Source: JBLNBQ01 sp050260095 (GTDB lineage: Bacteria > Bacillota > UBA5301 > DYFA01). From it: 7,248 nt of DNA. The translations under genes and the position numbers were made by a program. Shown one piece after another: positions 1-5,479 of this stretch (the stretch's first letter is position 1; each line of letters begins with the position of its first letter). The stretch is taken from the NCBI GenBank assembly GCA_050260095.1, contig JBLNBQ010000162.1, positions 1 through 7,248 on the forward strand. Reading direction: 5' to 3'. Under the pieces are notes generated by a model. It was not told the DNA's origin. It ran no database searches and worked only from the letters and a program-made list of their open reading frames with translations.

Positions 1-459
1 ATGAGCCCCAGGAGCACGTACCCGGCGCAGCTGTACTCCACCTGCGCTCCCGGGCGCCGCTCGGGCGTGAGGAAGGCCAGGGCGCGCGCTGCGGAGCCCC
101 GTTCGGGGATGAGCTGCCAGAGCGCGGTGTTGCCGCTGAACCCGGCGGTGTGCGTGAGCAAGTGCCGGATGGTCGCCTCTCCGAAGGGGCGCCCCTGGAA
201 CTCGGGCAGGAAGACGTCCACGCGGTCGTCGAGGCAGAGCAGCCCGCGCTCGAGCAGCACCAGGATGGCCGGCGCCGTCGCCGACCGCCTCGAGCGCGGC
301 CAGGCGGCCTTCCCGCGCCACGGCGAGCACTGCGCCGGGGTAGGAGTGAACCTGGGGATTCCAGCCGGCTTGCGCCCGGAAGACCCTCAAGGCCCTCTCC
401 AGGCGCTCGGGGTCGAAACCTGCGGCGGTCGGATCAGCGTGGGGCAGCATCACCTTCAT
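1..459 (-). pseudogene. Beta-lactamase-family serine hydrolase (AmiE/YbbE-like), internal frameshifting deletion, 3' end beyond window
   Basis: The ATG at 459-457 has an AGGAGG box at 469-474, nine bases upstream. The first frame gives about 58 residues typical of this family's N-terminus (starts MKVMLPHADP; GAVLAVAREG further on). Near positions 275-286 the homology jumps to another frame, which reads AILVLLERG, then the family signature TIRHLLTHTAGFS (135-173), then VEYSCAGYVLLG, whose YSC (27-35) fits the family's YxN-type position. The roughly 25-30 residues expected between these blocks, including the catalytic SxxK serine and lysine, are absent. The gene is therefore disrupted and would be catalytically dead. 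In Bacillus subtilis a homologous hydrolase (YbbE, called AmiE) sits in the mur locus and removes the peptide from MurNAc-peptides. That role is inferred here from position, since it lies directly downstream of two sugar permeases. An esterase or penicillin-binding-protein-like function is also possible. Confidence 0.8.
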
Positions 460-475
460 GGCCGGTCGCCTCCTG

Positions 476-1312
476 TCAGGACTTCAGGCCCGAGAGCGCC
501 ATGCCCTGGATGAACTGCTTCTGCAGGAAGAGGAAGGCCAGGAGCACCGGCGCGGTGGCGGCCAGCGAGACGGCCATGAGCTGCGGGAAGTTGGTCGAGT
601 AGGTGCTCTCGAAGGCGGCGATCCCCAGGGGCAGGGTCATCATGTCCTCGGTCCGCACGACCAGAAGCGGCCAGAGAAAACTGTTCCAGTTGTTCATGAA
701 GATGAAGATCACGAGCGCCGACAAGGCCGGGCGGACGAGCGGCAGCACGACCTGGAGAAAGATGCGCACCTCGCTGGCTCCGTCGATCCGGGCAGCCTCG
801 ATGATCTCCAGCGGCACGGTCTGGAAGTACTGGCGCATCAGGAAGACGCCGAAGGCGCTGGTCCCCGCCGGGATGATGAGCCCGGCGTAGCTGTTCAGCC
901 AGCCGAAGTTCTTCACTAGCACGAAGAGGGGGACCAGGATGACCTGGATCGGCACCATCAGCGTGGCGAGGACGCCCAGGAAGAGCACGTCGCGCCCCTT
1001 GTACTGGAACTTGGAGAAGCCGTACCCCGCCATCGTGCAGGTGGCGACGTTGAGCAAGGTCACGCAGGTGGAGACGATGACGCTGTTCAGGAACTGGCGG
1101 GCCAACGGGCGGGTCTGGAAGGGGATGACGTAGTTCTCCCAGTGGATCACCTTGGGGATCCACTGCATCGGGATGGCGAAAACGTCGTACATCCCCTTGA
1201 GCGAGGTGGAGATCGCATACAGGAACGGCAGTGCGACGAGCAGGCCGCCCGCGCCAAGCAGGAGGTAGACCAGGAGATCTTTGAGGTTGTTGCGCTTTCT
1301 GGTTCGGCTCAC
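476..1312 (-). CDS. CUT1-family sugar ABC transporter permease, MalG type
   Basis: This is an inner-membrane subunit of a binding-protein-dependent sugar importer, 278 residues, full length for the MalG/LacG class. The basic N-terminus (MSRTRKRN) is followed by a first membrane span at about residues 12-35. Further spans lie at about 73-97, 107-132, 142-160, 196-217 and 245-265. The cytoplasmic EAA loop, which contacts the ATPase, is clear at about residues 171-195 (IEAARIDGAS then VLPLVRPAL). The start is GTG at 1312, preceded by GGGAGG about seven bases upstream; the gene begins 16 bases after the partner permease ends. The hydrolase downstream has its ribosome binding site touching this gene's stop, so all are probably cotranscribed. 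Substrate cannot be read from the sequence. MurNAc, GlcNAc or a muropeptide sugar is inferred from the murQ-murK context. No ATPase gene is present, so a shared MsmX-like ATPase encoded elsewhere is likely. Confidence 0.93.
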   Translation of the reverse strand: MSRTRKRNNLKDLLVYLLLGAGGLLVALPFLYAISTSLKGMYDVFAIPMQWIPKVIHWENYVIPFQTRPLARQFLNSVIVSTCVTLLNVATCTMAGYGFSKFQYKGRDVLFLGVLATLMVPIQVILVPLFVLVKNFGWLNSYAGLIIPAGTSAFGVFLMRQYFQTVPLEIIEAARIDGASEVRIFLQVVLPLVRPALSALVIFIFMNNWNSFLWPLLVVRTEDMMTLPLGIAAFESTYSTNFPQLMAVSLAATAPVLLAFLFLQKQFIQGMALSGLKS

Positions 1313-1328
1313 GTGGATACCCTCCCGC

Positions 1329-1958
1329 TCAATAATCGGTCGAGGTTAGCCAGCGCCGCTGGAGCATCGTGATCACGAGCAGGGCGGCGAAGAAGAGGAT
1401 GGAGATGGCGGTCGCGCGGCCCATCTTCATGAAGACGAAGGCCGTCTCGTAGGTGAGCAGGGCCAGCACCCGGGTCACCCCGTCGGGGCCGCCTCCCGTC
1501 ATCACGTATTGGGCCGTGAACTCCTGCATGCCGAAGAGGAGGGACATCGTCACCACGAAGATGGTAATGGGTTTGAGCAGCGGGAAAGTGATGTGCCGGA
1601 AAAGCTGCCAGCGGGTGGCGCCGTCGATCAGCGCCGCCTCCTCGTACTCGCGGGGGATGCCTTGCAGCCCGGCCAGGTAGAGGACCATAAAGTAGCCGAC
1701 GCTCTTCCAGATGGTCATGAGGGCCAGGGCGAAGGGGGCCCAGTGCCGGTCGGAGAGCCAGGCGATCGGAGCCACGCCTACGCCGCCCAGCATCATGTTG
1801 AGCGGTCCCTGGTGGAAGAAGATCAACTTCCAGATGACCGCCACCACGACCATCGACATGACCACCGGGGTGAAGTATAGGGTGCGGAAGAGGCCTCTGA
1901 GCTTGAACTCGCGGTTCAGCAGCATGGCCAGCCCCAGCGCCAGGACGAGCGTGGGCAC
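1329..1958 (-). CDS. CUT1-family sugar ABC transporter permease, MalF type, N-terminally truncated (probable pseudogene)
   Basis: The 209-residue ORF is clearly the C-terminal two thirds of a MalF/LacF-type permease: LLNREFKLRGLFRTLYFTPVV near the start, the EAA loop at about residues 106-130 (EEAALIDGAT, FPLLKP), and the family motif YVMTGGGPDG at 151-160. Family members are usually about 290-300 residues. The first membrane span and periplasmic loop, roughly 80-95 residues, are missing. The only available start is a GTG at 1958, in the middle of a conserved span, with just a weak GGGGGA upstream. Upstream in this frame there is no family sequence, only arginine-rich translation back to a stop near 2080. 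A strong RBS with ATG at 2011 leads into a different frame. I infer a deletion that removed the 5' part. If expressed, the product would lack a membrane helix and probably would not assemble. Its partner permease follows after 16 bases. Confidence 0.85.
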   Translation of the reverse strand: MPTLVLALGLAMLLNREFKLRGLFRTLYFTPVVMSMVVVAVIWKLIFFHQGPLNMMLGGVGVAPIAWLSDRHWAPFALALMTIWKSVGYFMVLYLAGLQGIPREYEEAALIDGATRWQLFRHITFPLLKPITIFVVTMSLLFGMQEFTAQYVMTGGGPDGVTRVLALLTYETAFVFMKMGRATAISILFFAALLVITMLQRRWLTSTDY

Positions 1959-2118
1959 GTAGGTCCCCCGAGCCGGCCCTTGACCGCGGCGGCGAATTCG
2001 CTGGCTTCCATACAGATCACCTCTGCAATGATACCGGCGCGCCGGTCCCCAGGCTCTCCTCGATGGCGGGCGCGGCGCGGATCACCCGGAACAGATCGTT
2101 GCGTTCACCACCTGGGTC
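1959..2118 (-). other. Deletion scar with orphan gene ends between regulator and truncated permease
   Basis: These 160 bases separate the regulator's stop from the truncated permease. Two coding scraps can be read. After the regulator's TGA, the same frame stays open for 33 codons (2118-2020, including NDLFRVIRAAPAIEESLG) to a TGA at 2019-2017, and looks like the natural end of a protein I cannot identify. Overlapping that stop is a ribosome binding site with an ATG at 2011-2009, opening MEASEFAAAVKGRLGG. This continues out of frame into permease sequence and stops after 31 codons. The break near 1960-1975 is where permease homology begins abruptly. A substrate-binding protein gene would normally sit here in a CUT1 operon and none is present, so these scraps may be what is left of it and of the permease's 5' end. 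That identification is inference. Confidence 0.55.
2015..2023 (-). promoter_or_regulatory. Strong orphan ribosome binding site
   Basis: The minus strand reads GAGGTGATC, a nine-base match to the extended anti-Shine-Dalgarno sequence of 16S rRNA, correctly spaced from the ATG at 2011-2009. The ORF it serves dies after 31 codons. The site therefore marks the original start of a gene now lost or cut, possibly the truncated permease itself. Confidence 0.6.
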
Positions 2119-2988
2119 TCACTCCCTCACCCGGCGGCGGGCGAGAATCTGCCCCCGCCGTTCGAGCTGTGCCATGATCTCCTGGGGATGCTGGGCGGCG
2201 ACGCCGAGGGAAAGCAGGTCGACGACGGCCAGTTGGGCTAGGCGGGAGATGACCGTCCCGCTGCGCAGGGGGACCTCCGGGGAGGCTGCCACCAGCACCA
2301 CATCGCCCAGCGCGGCCAGGTCAGACCGGGGATCGCCGGCGATGACCACCACCCTGGCTCCGTTCTCCTTCGCCTGGCCGACCGCGTCGAGGACGTCCCT
2401 GGTCCGGCCGGAGTGGGAGATGCCGATGACCACGTCCTCCGCGGTGAGCAGGGCGGCGAAGGCGAGTTGTTCGTGGGGGTCGGTGAACGCCCAGGCGCGC
2501 AGGTTGACCCGGAGGAGCTTCTGCTCAGCGTCGATGGCCACGTGACCGGAGGCGCCCGACCCAAAACAGCCTATCCGGTCGGCCCCGCCCAGCAGGGAGA
2601 CTGCCCGCTCGAGCTGCCCGAAGTCGAGGAGGCTCAGGGTGTCGCCGAACGCCTGGATGGCGCCGGCGAAGTAGTTGATGGCGATGTTGCTCAGCGTCTC
2701 ACCGGAGCGGAGGCTCTGGTAGATGTTGACCGCCGGACCCGGCGATTCCGTGGCCACCGCCAGCTTGAACTCGCGCACGCCCTTGAAGCCCAGCGCCTTG
2801 GCGAGCCGGACCGCCGTGGTTTCACTGGTCTGGGCCTCGCGGGCGAGGTCGGCCACGGAGAGCGCGATGGCCGCCTGGGGGTTCTGCAGGATGAAGCGGG
2901 CCAGGCGCTGTTCGGCGGGGCGGAGTGACGGGAGGATGGAGCTCAGCCGGGCCAGAGTCTTCTGGATGCGGATGCGCTGCGGACCCAT
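2119..2988 (-). CDS. murR: RpiR/MurR-family transcriptional regulator (HTH plus SIS domain)
   Basis: This is a 289-residue cytoplasmic regulator, normal length for the RpiR family. The N-terminal helix-turn-helix domain spans about residues 5-80 (SILPSLRPAEQRLARFIL, SVADLAREAQTSETTAVRLAKALGFKG, FK). The C-terminal sugar-isomerase (SIS) domain spans about 115-260, with the phosphosugar-binding loop CFGSGASGHV (141-150) and a second serine-rich loop GISHSGRTRDV (189-199). The ATG at 2988 is chosen because the family alignment begins there and AGGAGG lies at 2996-3001, seven bases upstream; the reading frame stays open further upstream without homology. In the E. coli and Bacillus mur systems the RpiR-type protein senses MurNAc-6-phosphate and controls murQ and the transporter. 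The same role is inferred here from the adjacent murQ fusion gene, 107 bp upstream and on the same strand. It appears intact, unlike its downstream neighbours. Confidence 0.92.
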   Translation of the reverse strand: MGPQRIRIQKTLARLSSILPSLRPAEQRLARFILQNPQAAIALSVADLAREAQTSETTAVRLAKALGFKGVREFKLAVATESPGPAVNIYQSLRSGETLSNIAINYFAGAIQAFGDTLSLLDFGQLERAVSLLGGADRIGCFGSGASGHVAIDAEQKLLRVNLRAWAFTDPHEQLAFAALLTAEDVVIGISHSGRTRDVLDAVGQAKENGARVVVIAGDPRSDLAALGDVVLVAASPEVPLRSGTVISRLAQLAVVDLLSLGVAAQHPQEIMAQLERRGQILARRRVRE

Positions 2989-3013
2989 CCCGGCCCCTCC
3001 TCTGAAACATTCA

Positions 3014-3048
3014 TGCACCCAATTGAATAGTCGTGAAAGTTTGGTGCA
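3014..3048. promoter_or_regulatory. Imperfect inverted repeat upstream of murR, candidate operator
   Basis: In the 107 bp gap between the murQ-murK stop and the murR start, TGCACCCAA (3014-3022) pairs with TTTGGTGCA (3040-3048), 8 of 9 positions, around a 17-base spacer. A smaller pair, ATTCA (3009-3013) and TGAAT (3024-3028), overlaps it. The gap is markedly AT-richer than the flanking genes. The repeat lies 26-60 bases before the murR ATG, suitable for autoregulation by an RpiR protein. No strong -35/-10 pair was found beside it, and no second copy was seen upstream of murQ-murK. Confidence 0.35.
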
Positions 3049-3095
3049 GCGAAGATAAGTTTCCCCAGGGAGGGGCCTTTTCCTGCTATGTCCAC

Positions 3096-5033
3096 TTACG
3101 GTTCCGAATGGTCTTCTCCGCCGGAAAGGGCGTGCTTCAGGCGGTCGACGACGGCTGGTTCCGGCGCCTTCCCCGGGCCGAACCGTGCCAGGAGAGCCGC
3201 CCCGGCCACCGGCGGCAGTTCGGGCGGGACCATGACGAACTTGGGGCCCGGTTCGGCGGACAGGCGGTCCTGCAAGGGTCCGGTGAAGAGAGCGCCGCTC
3301 CGGAAGACCCCGCCGATGGGCGACCAGGGGATCCGGTCGCCAGGCCAGGCGAGGCGGCGGGCAACCTGAATCAGCTGCTCCGCCAGCACGAGTGCGGCTT
3401 CCCGGAAGAGGCCGGCCAGCCGCGGGTCGCCGGCCTGCGCCAGGCCCGCCACCTCCGGCGTGAGCGCGGCGATCGCGTCCCGGGTGAGCTCGCCGGCGTA
3501 GAAAGCCTTGGCCACCTGCGGGAGGGCGACGCCGAAGCGACTGGTGATGGCCTCTTCGAGCGCCGTGCCCCGCCGGCCCGCGTCCCAGTCGCGCTGGGCG
3601 GTCTTGATGGCCGCGAGGGCGAGGCCGAAGGCTCCCGGCTCGTCGCCGAAGAGGTAGCCCCAGCCACCGGCGCGCTCGGTGCGGCCGGCGGCGTCGCGGC
3701 CCAGGACCAGCGAGCCCGTCCCGGCGATGGCGATGAGGCCCAGCCGGAGCCCCAGGGCTCCGGCCCAGGCGACCACGCCATCGTTCTCGACGCAGAGGTC
3801 GACGCCGGGCAGCACCTCGCCGGCCGCCTGCCGGGCCGCCGCCTCGAGGGCCCCGCCGGCGACCACCCCCGAAAGGCCCAGGAAGGCCGCCCGGAGCGGC
3901 GCCGGCTGGCGGCCCTGAGCCTGGTCCACCACTTCGCGCAGGACCGCCGCGAGTTGCCCCCGCCCGCCCGGAGCGAGCAGGTGGGGAACACCCGGCCCTT
4001 GGCCGGCGCCGTGGATCGTCCCGTCTTCCCGGATGATCAACGACCGGGTGCTGGTCTGGCCGCCGTCGACCCCGAGGTAGTACTGGTGGCCGTCGGACGC
4101 CGCGACCGGCCGCCCCGCCCCCCCGGCGGAGAGCGCGGCCCGCACGCGCCCGCCCGCCTGTTCCAGGCGCGCCGCCGCCTCCGCGGCGCTCACGCCAGCC
4201 AACTGCTTTACGATCGCCACCTTGAGGTTCCCGCCGGCCTCGGCCAGCGCCGCTTCGGCCTCCTCCTCCGGCAGGCCGGTCGCCAGGCGGAGCATGCGCA
4301 CGGCCCGGCTTCTCAGTTTGGCGTTGGTCGCCTGCATGTCTACCATCAGGTTGCTGTAGACCTTCCCCATCTGCACCATGGTCATGGTCGAGAGCATGTT
4401 CAGGACCAGCTTCTGCGCGGTGCCGGCCTTGAGCCGGGTCGAACCCATGACTACCTCGGGGCCGACCACCGGCTGGATGGCGACGTCGGCCAGGGCGGCC
4501 ACTTCGCCCGAAGGGTTGCAGACCACGGCCACCGTCGTCGCGCCCACCTCCCGGGCGTAGCGGAGCGCCTCCGCCACGTACGGGGTGCGCCCGCTGGCCG
4601 CCAGTCCGACCACCACATCGCGGGCGGTGAGGCCACGCTCGGCCAGATCCCGGCGCCCCGCCTCTTCGTCGTCCTCCGCACCTTCCTTGGCCCGTCCGGC
4701 CGCCTCGGCGCCGCCAGCCATGAGCGCCTGGAACTGGGCCGGGTCGGTGCCGAAGGTGGGAGGGCACTCGGCCGCGTCGAGCAGGCCCAACCGCCCGCTG
4801 GTGCCGGCGCCCACGTAGAAGACGCGGCCGCCGTGTTCGAACGCCGCGGTCATCCGCCGCACCGCCTCGGCGACGGCCGGCAGTTCCCGCCGCACGGCCG
4901 CCGCCACGGTGGCGTCCTCGTCGTTCATCGTCGCCAGCGCGTCCTCCAGGCTCATGAGGTCCAAATCCAGCGTCCGCGGGTTCCGGCTTTCGGTCACCAG
5001 TCCGTCGAGTGTAAGGCGCGCCAAGTTCGTCAC
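3096..5033 (-). CDS. murQ: Fused N-acetylmuramic acid 6-phosphate etherase (MurQ) and BadF/MurK-type amino-sugar kinase
   Basis: This 645-residue cytoplasmic protein carries two complete enzymes. Residues 1 to about 302 are MurQ, a SIS-fold lyase splitting MurNAc-6-P into GlcNAc-6-P and D-lactate: LVTESRNPRTLDLD, YVGAGTSGRLGLLDAAECPPTF (about 73-94), GLAASGRTPYVAEAL (143-157), and the helical C-terminal cap at about 255-300. Catalytic glutamates expected from E. coli and Haemophilus MurQ fit E89 and E120. After a short Gly/Ala/Pro linker (about 303-315), residues 317-645 form a BadF/BadG-family kinase like Clostridium MurK: LGVDGGQTSTR (320-330), IAGTGSLVLG (436-445), GGWGYLFGDEPGAFG (456-470) and SPIGGVFRSG (571-580). 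Kinase and etherase act consecutively on MurNAc, so one polypeptide would do both steps. The start is GTG at 5033, fitting MurQ alignments; AGGAAGG abuts it, so a TTG three codons later is a possible alternative. It heads the minus-strand locus. Confidence 0.95.
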   Translation of the reverse strand: MTNLARLTLDGLVTESRNPRTLDLDLMSLEDALATMNDEDATVAAAVRRELPAVAEAVRRMTAAFEHGGRVFYVGAGTSGRLGLLDAAECPPTFGTDPAQFQALMAGGAEAAGRAKEGAEDDEEAGRRDLAERGLTARDVVVGLAASGRTPYVAEALRYAREVGATTVAVVCNPSGEVAALADVAIQPVVGPEVVMGSTRLKAGTAQKLVLNMLSTMTMVQMGKVYSNLMVDMQATNAKLRSRAVRMLRLATGLPEEEAEAALAEAGGNLKVAIVKQLAGVSAAEAAARLEQAGGRVRAALSAGGAGRPVAASDGHQYYLGVDGGQTSTRSLIIREDGTIHGAGQGPGVPHLLAPGGRGQLAAVLREVVDQAQGRQPAPLRAAFLGLSGVVAGGALEAAARQAAGEVLPGVDLCVENDGVVAWAGALGLRLGLIAIAGTGSLVLGRDAAGRTERAGGWGYLFGDEPGAFGLALAAIKTAQRDWDAGRRGTALEEAITSRFGVALPQVAKAFYAGELTRDAIAALTPEVAGLAQAGDPRLAGLFREAALVLAEQLIQVARRLAWPGDRIPWSPIGGVFRSGALFTGPLQDRLSAEPGPKFVMVPPELPPVAGAALLARFGPGKAPEPAVVDRLKHALSGGEDHSEP

Positions 5034-5159
5034 CCTTCCTGGTCGCTCTGGGTTCGCTCACCTGACTGGAAATTACGCCTGAAGAGCGGGCAGCCCTTCT
5101 CCGGCAAAGGAGGATATCACGGCGGGCCGTCAAAGACTGGCGGCGGGAGGGAGCGCCAC
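5034..5159. promoter_or_regulatory. Divergent intergenic region between murQ-murK and the glcD remnant
   Basis: These 126 bp separate two divergent starts and should carry the promoter for the mur locus. No convincing -35/-10 pair could be assigned on either strand. The plus strand has AAAGGAGG at 5106-5113, a perfect ribosome binding site with no ATG, GTG or TTG at usable distance. A second, weaker site, GGGAGG at 5145-5150, precedes the glcD ATG at 5160. The murR-upstream inverted repeat was not found here. Confidence 0.4.
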
Positions 5160-5313
5160 ATGAGCGACGGACTACCCGCGACCCTGCTTTCCCGCCTCTC
5201 CGCGATCGTCGGACCGGGGCGCCTGGTCACCGACCGCGACGACCTTTTCCCGTAAGGCGACCCTCGACCCGCAGGGGCTGATGAACCCCGGGAAGGCGCT
5301 GCCGGACGAGTAG
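5160..5313 (+). pseudogene. glcD: Remnant of GlcD-type FAD-linked oxidase (glycolate/D-lactate dehydrogenase): both ends kept, middle deleted
   Basis: The ATG at 5160 opens 31 codons ending in LLSRLSAIVGPGRLVTDRDD and LFP, the standard beginning of GlcD-type FAD-linked oxidases, then hits TAA at 5253-5255. In the next frame, 5254-5310 reads KATLDPQGLMNPGKALPDE and stops at TAG 5311-5313. That is the equally characteristic end of the same family (LDPxGxMNPGK). Intact members are roughly 450-480 residues, so about 400 codons including the whole FAD-binding and substrate domains are missing, with a junction near 5251-5256. The reading is direct; the ancestral function is inferred. D-lactate oxidation fits well because MurQ releases D-lactate and its gene lies immediately divergent. 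Glycolate oxidation is an alternative. Confidence 0.8.
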
Positions 5314-5410
5314 AGTTACTTGCTGGCGGTCGCTCCCGGGTCCAGCATGGGGGCGGCATGGCGCGGTGAAAGACGACGCTCCTCCATTGGCACTTCGCTC
5401 CTCTCCCTTC

Positions 5411-5424
5411 TTGACCTGCGTCAA
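5411..5424 (+). promoter_or_regulatory. FNR/CRP-family box (HcpR-like), predicted class II activator site
   Basis: TTGACCTGCGTCAA is a perfect TTGAC/GTCAA palindrome with a four-base centre, resembling FNR (TTGAT-N4-ATCAA). From memory, it is one base from a TTGACC-N2-GGTCAA motif reported for some HcpR regulators. Its centre at 5417.5 lies about 41-42 bases before the start point expected from the -10 element, the classical class II activation position. The downstream gene encodes an anaerobe-type ferredoxin protein, which fits redox or nitrosative control. Confidence 0.6.
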
Positions 5425-5444
5425 GGCAGCCGGCCACCTTTTGC

Positions 5445-5453
5445 TGCTATACT
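5445..5453 (+). promoter_or_regulatory. Extended -10 promoter element for the ferredoxin-domain gene
   Basis: TGCTATACT is a TGn-extended -10 box (TATACT at 5448-5453, five of six to TATAAT). The matching -35 position (GGCAGC, 5425-5430) is poor, as expected for an activator-dependent promoter with the box just upstream. Transcription would begin near 5459-5460, giving a leader of about 20 bases that contains the AGGAGGT ribosome binding site at 5467-5473. Confidence 0.6.
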
Positions 5454-5479
5454 GGAGGCGAGGGAGAGGAGGTAGGACG

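Noticed and set aside
1959..2118. Insertion-sequence scar
   Set aside because: No terminal inverted repeats, target-site duplication or transposase-like residues were found. A deletion junction explains the region better.
3061..3090. Possible terminator hairpin after murQ-murK (CCCC-TCCCT-GGGG on the minus strand)
   Set aside because: Only four paired bases and no T-run follow; read-through into murR is at least as likely.
2119..5133. 1004-codon open frame on the minus strand
   Set aside because: Only the part from 2988 down is real (the RpiR regulator). The remainder is Arg/Gly/Pro-rich translation running in another frame over murQ-murK, with no family motifs.
3033..5255. 740-codon open frame on the plus strand
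   Set aside because: It is antisense to murQ-murK with low-complexity Gly/Arg/His composition. Only its last 31 codons, starting at the ATG at 5160, correspond to a recognisable gene end (glcD).
5314..5410. Possible further coding remnant between the glcD end and the promoter
   Set aside because: Only tiny frames such as a seven-codon ATG ORF near 5347 are present; no family sequence or repeat is recognisable.
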